From contig NZ_CP011047.1 of NCBI RefSeq assembly GCF_000982825.1, positions 2,604,001-2,668,000 of the forward strand: a stretch of DNA of 64,000 nucleotides, given 5' to 3'. Origin of the DNA: Cronobacter sakazakii (lineage in GTDB: Bacteria > Pseudomonadota > Gammaproteobacteria > Enterobacterales > Enterobacteriaceae). This document shows positions 34,884-44,669 of this stretch, in pieces (positions within the stretch are counted from its first letter, which is position 1; each line of letters opens with the position of its first letter). Made by a program: the position numbers and the translations under genes. Below the pieces are notes generated by a model, which saw nothing but the letters and a program-made list of their open reading frames with translations, did no database searches and had not been told where the DNA came from.

Positions 34884-37821
34884 TGGAGCACCTCAAAAAC
34901 ACCATCATACACTAAATCAGTAAGTTGGCAGCATCACCAGCGATTGAGAGCCATTTTTTAACTTCGTCTGGTTCTTTTTCGGTATCTATCAGTTCTTGTG
35001 CGGGGGAAAAATATCTTCGCTGCTCGTTTTCAGGATCAAGGCTTTGTAAGGCTCTCAGAATAGGTTCAGCTTCCTGAAAAGATTTATTGCCAATTGGCAA
35101 TTCGTAGCGATTAACCCAGAATGCCCAAATAGAGTCCCTGAGCTCCGCATGTTTAGTTGCACGAATAATTTCATCCGGGCTATGTTTCGCATCGTAAAGG
35201 AGTTCTGCAATATAGTGGGCCATCCACCGGCCCAACGTATCAACAGAGTCATTCAGTTTAAGCTCATCAACTAACTTCTTCCCCAATTCGATAATTGCCG
35301 TATAGCGTGTGGATGGTTCCGTCATGTCGGAAGAGGAAGAGTCGAGTGCTTGAAGGGATATTGTCGAGCTCATTTTCATTATTCCGTTCATATCTGCTGT
35401 TTCGTGAATAGCGATCAACATCAACCTCTAAAATGAGATCCATGTTGAATGTTTCTAATGCTGATTTTATGAAGTGTATTGAAGCACATAGCCTATAACC
35501 ATGTGATTTTTCCTCCTCATTTTTACCTGATAGATAGCCCCAGATACTGGAAACCATCGCCGGTTCAACACTAGAAGGTGAATACCATACCCGATGATCT
35601 TTATCAGTAGTTAATTTCATCGCATCAATAATAAATGAGGCTGGTTCTGGGATTGGAAACCTTACATTACCCGCCCAAGGATCAAACTCATCAATTCCAC
35701 AGTATTCAGCAATATCTTTAATCCATCCTTTTAGCTGATAGTGTGCGTGATTTATTTCAAGACTATCTCCAGCATCAGGGATTTTGTAGTCATATATGTT
35801 TTTAGTTGTTTGTAATGCTCTGAGGAGCGATAAAGATCGCTCCGGCGATACTAACGCAGAATGGACAACAATAGATTCTTTTCGATCTGAACAAACGTCA
35901 GACCAACGTCCCCATAGCGTTAATATTCCGGGGCTGGGGCATAGTGTTTCGTTAAATACATTTTCAGACATTGATGCCAGCCATTCATCCCTATTTTCAG
36001 CGCTGCTATTGAGCCAACTGGAGCGCTCTTTGGGCTGTATATCTCTCCGATCTGCGAGCCAGCGATTATCGTTCCGAGAAATATCATGCCTTCTTAACCA
36101 GTCTTGGAAAACATCCTCAACCTCATCGTAGCGACTGGTTACTTGAGGTTTTGTTGCTAGTAGCTTACCGGCTGTCATAAACATTGCATGGTATGACAAG
36201 TAAAAATGGTAATCATCGACACGTGGATAGGAACCATGGCTGTGATGGTTATCTCTGTCGTGATAATAGCGTCGTTTATTACGCTCATCTTCGTTCCAGT
36301 TGCGGCTGCCTTTATAACCAAGATCATCGCGAATAATGCGAAGCATTTCAGGTTCTAACTGTTTTTGAGATACGCCGAAACAACGGCCCAGAGGTTCTAA
36401 CCAGTATGGGCCGAAGTCGATACCAAAAGTATATGAATCTTCACCTCTATGCTCTTCAACTTCATCTAGCACAGGGAGAGTCGTAGACTGGTTTATATTT
36501 CGGAGTTTATCCTCTTCTTGTGCAGGGATAGAGATCAGGCCGCTATCATGCAGCGTAAGTAAAGTTCTGGCAGCAAAAAGACGGATTAATACATGTGGCT
36601 GATCAGTAGTAGCATAGCGGTAGAAATAACCAATATTGGGAATCAGCGATTTTCCATCATCCAGCGCAACCCTTGCAGCAGCGATCATTAGCCACAATTG
36701 AGCATGAAGGGTATAAAAGGGCAGATTGCGATCACAAAAAGGTAAAGTGGTAGCATTTATCGCGTGCTGAAAAATTCCTTGTATAACGCTTGTACGATTC
36801 ATTCGACATAGTGCCAGAACCGCATGCGCTGCCTGCCAGCGCATTTCTGCTTCTGGAGAACCCAACCGTGCCCAAATATATCCTGCAAGTGAATCTTCTA
36901 CATGAGTTGGCGGAGATAATTTCTCGCTCCATGGGCCGTCACCATCCTCATCTTTTAGCACACCATCGAATAAATCCAGGGCATAAGATAATACATTTAA
37001 CGCTTCGTTATGCTCCAGTTTACTAACAAGAAGGCCTGGAAGGCTAAACAAACGATCAGCATTTGCAGGATCTGGTGATTCTGCAATGGCTTCCAGGATA
37101 ATACCGAAAATCTCTTTTTCACTTATATCAGAAAGCCTGCTGGCCAGACCGAAGGGAAAAATCTCGTAAAAACGACTTCTCCCTATCCGCATACAGAAAC
37201 GTTGGCAATACTCTTTTATTAAACCTGCCAGGGCAGTTTTAATGCTTAAACGCGATGCCCATTCATCAGGTATAGATTCAAAAATATATTTGAAATCATA
37301 AAGCCCCCAGTGAGACATGGTACTAACAGCAGCGATAAAATTACATTCTTTCCCCGTCTTAACTCGGCTTATTGCTTTTTTGATGAAGGTTTCTTTGGAA
37401 TAGAGCTCAGGAACACTACGAAATTTTTCGTATGCTGTACTAATACCATCAATAGACGATAAATCACAATCCTTTAAAACGGACTCCCATTCTTGGGCGT
37501 GATCTTGCTGACTATCACATGATGAGCAACTGGATTTTGTTGAAACCGCCTCAGTACGTTGTAGATGTGCGATTGTTTCTTTCAGTTCTGAGTGTTCAAT
37601 AGTTAATGATGTAGCAATAGCATCCAGCTTTTTAAGACTTTGGATATTTTGTACGTCAAATTTCGTATAGTGGTAAACCACTTCGAATACCGCAATCTTA
37701 TCTTCGTCATCAGTACACGAGGATAAAACTGAGTCAAGCAAGTTGCATTTATGCCAACCGTTCTCAGGTGATGCTGCCAACTTACTGATTTAGTGTATGA
37801 TGGTGTTTTTGAGGTGCTCCA

Positions 37822-38097
37822 GTGGCTTCTGTTTCTATCAGCTGTCCCTCCTGTTCAGCTACTGACGGGGTGGTGCGTAACGGCAAAAGCACCGCCGGAC
37901 ATCAGCGCTATCTCTGCTCTCACTGCCGTAAAACATGGCAACTGCAGTTCACTTACACCGCTTCTCAACCCGGTACGCACCAGAAAATCATTGATATGGC
38001 CATGAATGGCGTTGGATGCCGGGCAACCGCCCGCATTATGGGCGTTGGCCTCAACACGATTTTCCGCCATTTAAAAAACTCAGGCCGCAGTCGGTAA
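37822..38097 (+). CDS. insA: IS1 protein InsA, copy 2
   Basis: Same 91-residue protein as copy 1; intact. Confidence 0.96.
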   Translation: MASVSISCPSCSATDGVVRNGKSTAGHQRYLCSHCRKTWQLQFTYTASQPGTHQKIIDMAMNGVGCRATARIMGVGLNTIFRHLKNSGRSR

Positions 38098-38519
38098 CCT
38101 CGCGCATACAGCCGGGCAGTGACGTCATCGTCTGCGCGGAAATGGACGAACAGTGGGGATACGTCGGGGCTAAATCGCGCCAGCGCTGGCTGTTTTACGC
38201 GTATGACAGGCTCCGGAAGACGGTTGTTGCGCACGTATTCGGTGAACGCACTATGGCGACGCTGGGGCGTCTTATGAGCCTGCTGTCACCCTTTGACGTG
38301 GTGATATGGATGACGGATGGCTGGCCGCTGTATGAATCCCGCCTGAAGGGAAAGCTGCACGTAATCAGCAAGCGATATACGCAGCGAATTGAGCGGCATA
38401 ACCTGAATCTGAGGCAGCACCTGGCACGGCTGGGACGGAAGTCGCTGTCGTTCTCAAAATCGGTGGAGCTGCATGACAAAGTCATCGGGCATTATCTGAA
38501 CATAAAACACTATCAATAA
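38016..38519 (+). CDS. insB: IS1 transposase InsB, copy 2
   Basis: Same 167-residue protein as copy 1; intact and overlapping insA in the -1 frame. Confidence 0.96.
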   Translation: MPGNRPHYGRWPQHDFPPFKKLRPQSVTSRIQPGSDVIVCAEMDEQWGYVGAKSRQRWLFYAYDRLRKTVVAHVFGERTMATLGRLMSLLSPFDVVIWMTDGWPLYESRLKGKLHVISKRYTQRIERHNLNLRQHLARLGRKSLSFSKSVELHDKVIGHYLNIKHYQ

Positions 38520-39568
38520 GTTGGAGTCATTACCCCGTTCTCAAATGTAATTAAAGGCAGTGCATCGAGTGCATTAATTTTATTTTTCTTTACAAGATGC
38601 TCAATGGTCCATGCCAGTATGCTTCTGTGATTACCAAATGTACGGTCACGCCAACGACTTATTATTGACATGGCTGAAGATGGACATAACTCAGCCAAAA
38701 TCTCAACAGTATCACTCCACGCAAAATGTTTATCCCGATCAACATATTCTCTGGTTAGCTCAGCACACCGGGCTAGTTTATAGACAATTTCAGGTGGAAC
38801 TTGCGTTTTTCCAGCAACATATTCAGCAAGATCAAGTATCGCTTCCCATCGACTTAAATTTTCATCACCCAGCTTATTTGTAACTTCAATCGCTTTGTTA
38901 AAGTATTCTTTAGCTTCTGGCTCATCAAGTGAAATGAGTGAACGGGAAAGGTCTATATAGCCATCAGCTTTGACCTGAGCATCAGAGTGCTCATCTCTCC
39001 ATAAGGATAAGGCGAGTTCGGCGAAGTGATATGAAAGCCCTTCAAGCCCTGAAATCTTTGCACATACAGAACTGAAACGGTGAAACGTTGGTGTGAATAC
39101 TCTGTTCCCTTTATGCTGACTCCATTTGATGATGCTTTCCACATCGTCTTTTGAAGCATTACCTGCTTCAATCAGAATATCAAACCATGCATTTGCGATC
39201 TCATTTGATGATAATGAATGCTCAGAGTAAGAATAACCCTTAATAGCCGCCGATTCTTTTTGAGTATCACTTAGCTCACTTTCTAAGTCTGCTTTCCCTG
39301 TTTTACCAAGAATTACTTTGGCCCGTAAATTATACCAGGGGATTAATACCCCACTGTACTGCTTCAACTGACGCAGGTCATCAGATTCGCTATGCCGTTT
39401 TTCAGCAATTAGTTCTTTTTTAACCTCAGCGGAGGCTAAATCGCTAAGTGCTAATTGAGAACCCATCAGGTTTGCCTGAAGAGCATATGCTCGGACGTAA
39501 GCAACTCTTTCTTGGTGATGCTGCCAACTTACTGATTTAGTGTATGATGGTGTTTTTGAGGTGCTCCA

Positions 39569-39844
39569 GTGGCTTCTGTTTCTATCAGCTGTCCCTCCTG
39601 TTCAGCTACTGACGGGGTGGTGCGTAACGGCAAAAGCACCGCCGGACATCAGCGCTATCTCTGCTCTCACTGCCGTAAAACATGGCAACTGCAGTTCACT
39701 TACACCGCTTCTCAACCCGGTACGCACCAGAAAATCATTGATATGGCCATGAATGGCGTTGGATGCCGGGCAACCGCCCGCATTATGGGCGTTGGCCTCA
39801 ACACGATTTTCCGCCATTTAAAAAACTCAGGCCGCAGTCGGTAA
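39569..39844 (+). CDS. insA: IS1 protein InsA, copy 3
   Basis: Same 91-residue protein as the other copies; intact. Confidence 0.96.
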   Translation: MASVSISCPSCSATDGVVRNGKSTAGHQRYLCSHCRKTWQLQFTYTASQPGTHQKIIDMAMNGVGCRATARIMGVGLNTIFRHLKNSGRSR

Positions 39845-40266
39845 CCTCGCGCATACAGCCGGGCAGTGACGTCATCGTCTGCGCGGAAATGGACGAACAG
39901 TGGGGATACGTCGGGGCTAAATCGCGCCAGCGCTGGCTGTTTTACGCGTATGACAGGCTCCGGAAGACGGTTGTTGCGCACGTATTCGGTGAACGCACTA
40001 TGGCGACGCTGGGGCGTCTTATGAGCCTGCTGTCACCCTTTGACGTGGTGATATGGATGACGGATGGCTGGCCGCTGTATGAATCCCGCCTGAAGGGAAA
40101 GCTGCACGTAATCAGCAAGCGATATACGCAGCGAATTGAGCGGCATAACCTGAATCTGAGGCAGCACCTGGCACGGCTGGGACGGAAGTCGCTGTCGTTC
40201 TCAAAATCGGTGGAGCTGCATGACAAAGTCATCGGGCATTATCTGAACATAAAACACTATCAATAA
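39763..40266 (+). CDS. insB: IS1 transposase InsB, copy 3
   Basis: Same 167-residue protein as the other copies; intact. Confidence 0.96.
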   Translation: MPGNRPHYGRWPQHDFPPFKKLRPQSVTSRIQPGSDVIVCAEMDEQWGYVGAKSRQRWLFYAYDRLRKTVVAHVFGERTMATLGRLMSLLSPFDVVIWMTDGWPLYESRLKGKLHVISKRYTQRIERHNLNLRQHLARLGRKSLSFSKSVELHDKVIGHYLNIKHYQ

Positions 40267-40281
40267 GTTGGAGTCATTACC

Positions 40282-40597
40282 AGCTATAGCCAACAAGCAT
40301 TAACCCCACAGCGCAGTATTGGCTGTCACAAACTCCGCGAATCAATACAGGCATGCTTTCAAAGTCTTGGTTTTTTCTTAAAACAGCAATCGCAGCTTCA
40401 GAAAGTGCATGAGCCTGTGATAGCCAAAGAATTGGGTTCTTTAACTCATCACCTGTCGCTGGTTTTGTTATATCAACAGGAAATCCTGCACTAGTGGTAG
40501 CCATTCCTAACATTTGGCGAGCTAATGCACTGTACCCGAAGGGATCGCTGGCGAAAATAGATCTATTTGGTACTATATGTTTGCCGAACTCATTCAT
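40282..40597 (-). pseudogene. Truncated island gene (N-terminal 105 residues, HEPN-like look)
   Basis: Starts MNEFGKHIVPNRSIFASDPF and is cut by IS1 copy 3 after GLMLVGYS; the last codon read is from the IS end. The helical pattern AHALSEAAIAVLRKNQDF followed by CAVGLMLVGYS is like the opening of HEPN-type helical domains, but it is too short to be sure. It could be the original N-terminus of gene A or a separate gene whose 3' end was deleted. Confidence 0.55.
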
Positions 40598-40725
40598 GTT
40601 GTTTATCTATCGTTACATCAAAAAATGTTGGTTTGTACTGATTAACCAGTATAAATATGAAAGCCAACGTCTTGGTTGAGTTTTTGCTACTGTTAGTAGC
40701 ATTCTCTTGATTTGAAACCGAAACG

Positions 40726-42556
40726 CTATTCCAGCCTCAATCTCTCCCTAAGTTCCTTCACCAGCGAAACATCATCCAGCTCCGCGCTAATCTCATGACG
40801 AATAGCGTTACTGAATGGCTCGCTACGCTCACAACCATCATGATAACCATGTGACAGCCAGTTCCAGCTCCCGAGAACAATGTAGCGGCCATCGATCATC
40901 AGCACCTTTTCATGAGTACCTTCGGTCAGGCGGATAACATTGTCTTTTCCCAGCTGTTCGCGGTACTCAGCAATCAGAGTTTCATCATTGTCCCCTGCAC
41001 GGTCCAGACGTTGATGATAGTAGCCGTAATAGACTTTAACCCTGATTCCACGCCGCTGTGTTGCCACCAGTTGTGCCAGTTCCGGCTCCGGCCTTTGATA
41101 TTGTTTACCGCCCCGACGGATCCACGGAGTGATGATAACCAGCTCCTATTCGCACTGGCTCGCCAGCGCACTGAATGCGGCGATATGTTCACAGTCACGG
41201 TAATAACGTTGTAGGCGCGGTGTCTGGCTCAGGCTGTCGAAATTCGGATGCTGGCTGCCTTGTTCCAGAAGGAAATCTTCAGCAACAGTGTCCGCGAGAA
41301 CTTTCAGGTATCCACCCGCCTGTCGCAACCGGTGGTGGTTACCTACCACGATAAACTGCTGTTTTGCGCGTGAAACCACAACATTCAGCATGTTTGGTGC
41401 ATCGTTTTGAAAATTCGGATTATCAAGAGGATGAAAAATTACCGGGCTGTAAACAAGTCGGGTAAGTTCATGCTGTACCTGTTCGTTTGAGCCGCTATGA
41501 AACCACAACCAGTCAAGCTCTTGAATTGCAGGATCGCTGCGCAGATCATCAATGATATTTTCCACTGCTTTTATTGCCGTGGAGGTTACCAGCATGCCGA
41601 AGTTCTGATCCTTACTATCAGCAATTGCCAGCGCTCTGGCGACCAGTTGTTGGGCGATGAGTGACTTGAACAGAGTAGTCTTACCCGTGCGCTGGCGCGC
41701 CTTGCACTGCAATCAGACGCTCATCCTGATTAATGGCCTGAATTGCCGCCATCTGTCCATGACCCAGTGGATATTGTGTTTCAAACAAGCCACAGGTGAC
41801 CACTTCATCTGGTTGCCAGGCATTTTCAGCATTATGGATATGGTTGAGATGCTGCTCCAGCAGAGGGAAGTCACCAGTCGAACTATCACACAGCCAGGTA
41901 AAATCTTCCGCATCTCGTTTGAGGTTATAATCTTCATTATGCAGCGGAGCCAACAGGGCATTAAATGCATTTTCCAGACTATGTTTACGGTTTGGTTGCT
42001 GAGCGATCCTTGTCTGAAGAGCCTCAAATGCTTCAAAGAAGGTGTCATATTTACATCCGGTGAGGGCGCTGACTACACTCATCATATGACGGTTTTCACC
42101 AAGCTCATTCAGCCGGATGCCAAACATTTCACGAAAAGCGAAGGGGAATGCGCTAACAAGTTGGTCATCCTTAACGGGAACCCGCAGCGTGGTTCCTCCC
42201 TGTTCAAAAAATGACTTTGGAAGCGGGAAAGAGAAAAGCGGTAAGTATTTTACATGGGATTTTCTGCGCTCATTTTTTATACAGCGGAGCACAGGAAAAA
42301 GCAGATTGACTGGTTCAATATAGGTGATCTCACCCTTTTCGCCATACTTAACAAAACGCTTGCGCCAGTTTTCGCTAATTTCAGGCTTAACATTGATGAC
42401 TATGCCATTCTGATTTTCTTCACAGTTCTCTTCATCAAGCATGAGTTGCTGATGCTCATGTACCTGGCTGGCCGGTATTTTACTTTTTTCCGCGCCGCTG
42501 AGTTTTATATAGTCACGCCACGCTGAAAGAATATCTCTGGACGAGTTTTTCATCAT
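40726..42556 (-). pseudogene. SF1 helicase with C-terminal phospholipase-D-like domain, decayed
   Basis: One reading of about 610 codons in three pieces. The N-terminal piece (MMKNSSRDILSAWRDYIKL) reaches LIAVQGAP and then shifts frame inside the Walker A motif; removing one base near 41692 restores GAPGTGKTTLF. The next piece ends with helicase motif-like NMLNVVVSRAKQQFIVVGN but the spacing from Walker A is far too short, so several helicase motifs have been deleted. A TAG (41146-41148) then separates the PLD-like part, which continues in the same frame (ELVIITPWIRRGGKQYQ) and has HEKVLMID with GSWNW, one HKD-type half site. Helicase-PLD fusions occur in defence islands. Confidence 0.8.
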
Positions 42557-43217
42557 ACTAACAGAGCCTTAATCTGATTATCTCCCTGACATTCATAACC
42601 ATAGAATAACACAATTGAAGATTATCTTATCCTGCCAATCAGTTTAAATTCATCAGAACATATATTTTGAGTTACAGGAGAATTACACATACTACCTGAA
42701 ATAGTAAGTGCGTATCGATATCTTTTATCAGGAAAAGATTTTGGCCTTTCACGGCACTACGCCTGGACGTCTTGTTATAGATGCCTGTTTCCGAAATCTA
42801 TTGAGACGTTACTTAGATCAAGGTGGTTTCTTATCAATGGGTGATTTCGACGGCAGGAATAAGCCCATATGTTTATTGTTTCTGTTGGTTATCACCTTGG
42901 ATGCCACTCAGGATTAGCAACCTTCATAAGATTTCATGCAGGGCGTTAAACTACTAAGCCGACAGACTTAATCATTCAGCCCAGTATTATTATGAGTAAT
43001 AATAGTGGAAACATAATAGGCGAACTTGAAATGGCTCCTCATTCTGCATGAACTGAATTATCAAGTCCCAATGGCGGCGCTATGTCAGAAGGTTTTTTAT
43101 TGTGAAAACTTAGCGTCTGATTTGGCATCTGAGCAAGGAGCATTTCAGACCCAACAGAAAAAGCGTAAATGAAAACAGTGGTGACCTTCACATCCTAAGA
43201 CAGAAAGGTGAGTGCAG
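42557..43217. other. Non-coding end of the island
   Basis: About 660 AT-rich bases between the helicase start and the tRNA-Asn flank. One 69-codon frame (42708-42917, MRIDIFYQEKILAFHGTTPG) has no recognised similarity and no good ribosome site. The integrase expected beside the tRNA is not found. Confidence 0.5.
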
Positions 43218-43258
43218 AAAAGCAAAAAGCCCGCTAAAAAGCGGGCTTTTTTGAATTT
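43218..43258 (-). terminator. tRNA-Asn 3 terminator / 41-base repeat with one mismatch
   Basis: Hairpin AGCCCGCT (43228-43235) with AGCGGGCT (43240-43247) and flanking A/T runs; differs from copies 1, 2 and 4 only in GAATTT for GAATCT. Confidence 0.88.
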
Positions 43259-43333
43259 GGCTCCTCTGACTGGACTCGAACCAGTGACATACGGATTAAC
43301 AGTCCGCCGTTCTACCGACTGAACTACAGAGGA
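43258..43333 (-). tRNA. tRNA-Asn(GTT), copy 3 (island integration site)
   Basis: Complete 76-base tRNA-Asn with CCA and GTT anticodon. Its 3' 16 bases plus one flanking base are repeated at 32924-32940, making it the right boundary of the island. Confidence 0.97.
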
Positions 43334-43445
43334 ATCGTGTGAACGGGGCGCATAGTACCGAGGTCGCCTGGCGTTGTAAAGCCCTGAACGCACCAGAAAA
43401 TTCGTTTGCTGAGAAAAGCGTCAACCAGCCGAAACCTTCCGCCTT

Positions 43446-43462
43446 TGCACTCTTCTGGTGCA
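43446..43462 (+). promoter_or_regulatory. NtrC binding site upstream of nac
   Basis: TGCAC-N7-GTGCA is a perfect dyad matching the NtrC consensus, about 115 bases upstream of the sigma-54 promoter, a normal enhancer distance. Confidence 0.82.
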
Positions 43463-43577
43463 AACGTACCTCTTATGGGGCATAAGCAAAACAGTGTTTC
43501 AACGTTGTAAACCGATAAGTTATCGCTTTCTCTTATAATTTAAGCAGTTATATTAGCCGCTCCCGCTTTTCAAAAAC

Positions 43578-43593
43578 TGGCAAGCATCTTGCA
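43578..43593 (+). promoter_or_regulatory. Sigma-54 promoter of nac
   Basis: TGGCAAG-CATC-TTGCA has the GG and GC dinucleotides at the -24/-12 spacing of RpoN promoters. With the NtrC site it places nac under nitrogen control. Confidence 0.88.
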
Positions 43594-43650
43594 AAACCTG
43601 TTACGACATCATTGCCGGCATTGGCTCTGGCATTCCGTACAGGAGGCAAA

Positions 43651-44568
43651 ATGAACTTAAGACGACTGAAATACTTTGTGAAAATCGTCGATATCGGTAG
43701 CCTGACGCAGGCTGCGGAAGTGCTGCATATCGCGCAGCCCGCGTTAAGCCAGCAGGTTGCGACTCTGGAAGGGGAGATGGATCAGCAACTGTTGATTCGC
43801 ACCAAACGGGGCGTCACGCCAACGGAAGCCGGGAAAATTCTTTATGCGCATGCCCGCACCATTTTGCGCCAGTGCGAACAGGCGCAGCTCGCCGTACATA
43901 ATGTCGGCCAGACGCTACAGGGCCAGGTCTCTATTGGCCTCGCGCCTGGTACCGCCGCCTCTTCAGTAACCATGCCGCTGCTGCAGGCCGTGCGCGCCGA
44001 ACTCCCGGACGTGCTGGTTTACCTGCATGAAGACAGCGGTGCGACGCTGAACGATAAACTGCTAAGCGGCCAGCTCGATATGGCGGTGCTGTATGACCGC
44101 GCGCCGGTGGCCGGGCTCACCAGCCAGCCGCTTATCAAAGAAGATCTGTTCCTGGTCGGCACGCGCGATTGTCCGGGGCAGAGCGTGGATCTGGCGAGCG
44201 TCGCCCAGATGAATCTTTTCCTGCCGCGTGATTACAGCGCCGTGCGCAAGCGCGTCGATGAAGCTTTCTCGCTGCGCCGCCTGACGGCAAAAATCATCGG
44301 CGAAATCGAGTCGGTGTCCACGCTGAGCGCGGCCATCGCCAGCGGCATGGGCGTGACGGTGCTGCCGGAATCCGCCGCGCGCTCGCTTGCCGGTTCAACC
44401 AACGGCTGGCTCGCGCGTATCACCAGCCCGTCGATGACGCTGCCGCTCTCGCTCAATGTCTCCTCCCGCGTGCCGTTAACGCCGCAGGCGCAGGCCGTGA
44501 AAGATATTCTGCTGTCACTGGTGGCGCGCCCGGCGCTGGAAAACCGCGAACTGCTGCTGGTGAGCTGA
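43651..44568 (+). CDS. nac: Nitrogen assimilation control protein Nac
   Basis: LysR-type regulator of 305 residues, the same as E. coli and Klebsiella Nac, starting MNLRRLKYFVKIVDIGSLTQ after AGGAGG (43641-43646). The winged helix covers residues 1-60; the rest is the effector-domain fold. Nac links sigma-54 nitrogen control to sigma-70 promoters such as those of catabolic operons, and represses gdhA. Expected control by NtrC and RpoN is visible upstream. An upstream in-frame GTG/ATG reading has no ribosome site. Confidence 0.96.
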   Translation: MNLRRLKYFVKIVDIGSLTQAAEVLHIAQPALSQQVATLEGEMDQQLLIRTKRGVTPTEAGKILYAHARTILRQCEQAQLAVHNVGQTLQGQVSIGLAPGTAASSVTMPLLQAVRAELPDVLVYLHEDSGATLNDKLLSGQLDMAVLYDRAPVAGLTSQPLIKEDLFLVGTRDCPGQSVDLASVAQMNLFLPRDYSAVRKRVDEAFSLRRLTAKIIGEIESVSTLSAAIASGMGVTVLPESAARSLAGSTNGWLARITSPSMTLPLSLNVSSRVPLTPQAQAVKDILLSLVARPALENRELLLVS

Positions 44569-44669
44569 CAGATATTCCCCAAAGGAATAACAGACAGCTT
44601 TTTATTATTTGTGATGCCCTCCGGGGGACTTTAACAATAGCGTCATGTTGAATCGCTCCCGGGGGCGCT

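Larger units (their letters stand above)
34171..34938 (-). mobile_element. IS1, copy 1
   Basis: Exactly 768 bases with the IS1 ends GGTGATGCTGCC (right, on complement) and GGTAATGACTCC (left). insA and insB are intact and read leftward. Inserted in island gene B with an 8-base target duplication. Confidence 0.98.
34163..34946. repeat. Target duplication of IS1 copy 1
   Basis: AGCGATTG is found immediately left (34163-34170) and right (34939-34946) of the element, an 8-base target duplication. Confidence 0.85.
33824..35325 (-). pseudogene. Island gene B, interrupted by IS1 copy 1
   Basis: Two open segments (35325-34939 and 34162-33824) join in frame once IS1 and one 8-base duplication are removed, giving 241 residues; the junction reads EVKKWLSIA-NHIDSTAKMLIDYC. 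Start taken at MTEPSTRYTAIIELGKK (35325); an earlier in-frame ATG is possible. The protein is helical and acidic, with no motif I recognise. Its start overlaps the end of the upstream large gene by 59 bases, so the pair was probably co-translated and may form a complex. Confidence 0.75.
37767..38534 (+). mobile_element. IS1, copy 2
   Basis: 768 bases, identical in length and apparently in sequence to copies 1 and 3, insA/insB reading rightward. Inserted within gene A with a perfect 9-base target duplication. Confidence 0.98.
37758..38543. repeat. Target duplication of IS1 copy 2
   Basis: CCGTTCTCA at 37758-37766 and 38535-38543, a standard 9-base duplication. Confidence 0.93.
35267..39513 (-). 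pseudogene. Island gene A: large helical-repeat protein, interrupted by IS1 copy 2 and truncated by IS1 copy 3
   Basis: Segments 39513-38535 and 37757-35267 join in frame when IS1 and one 9-base duplication are removed (junction LITFENG-WHKCNLLD), leaving at least 1,155 residues. The frame is open into IS1 copy 3, so the true N-terminus is lost. The N-terminal third (AELALSLWRDEHSDAQVKAD, EAKEYFNKAIEVTNKLGDEN) looks TPR-like; the middle is helical; the end (ILTLWGRWSDVCSDRKES, LEINHAHYQLKGWI) is mixed. No P-loop remains. The architecture recalls the C-terminal sensor part of large STAND-type defence NTPases, but that is inference. Confidence 0.7.
39514..40281 (+). mobile_element. IS1, copy 3 (no target duplication)
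   Basis: 768 bases with intact ends and genes. The nine bases to the left (CTCTTTCTT) and right (AGCTATAGC) differ, so one flank has been lost by an IS1-mediated deletion or by recombination between IS1 copies. Confidence 0.97.
32941..43257. mobile_element. Degenerate 10.3 kb genomic island at tRNA-Asn
   Basis: Bounded by 17-base direct repeats of the tRNA-Asn 3' end, with the intact tRNA at the right. Clearly lower in GC than the flanks. Its own genes all read leftward and three IS1 copies are inserted. No integrase or excisionase gene is visible, so it is probably fixed. Confidence 0.85.

Noticed and set aside
34163..34946. IS1 copy 1 as a 9-base duplication insertion
   Set aside because: Only eight bases (AGCGATTG) match on both sides; the ninth differs on each side, so it is reported as eight.
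42708..42917. 69-codon gene in the island's right end
   Set aside because: No recognised similarity and no ribosome site; kept only as a note in the non-coding stretch.
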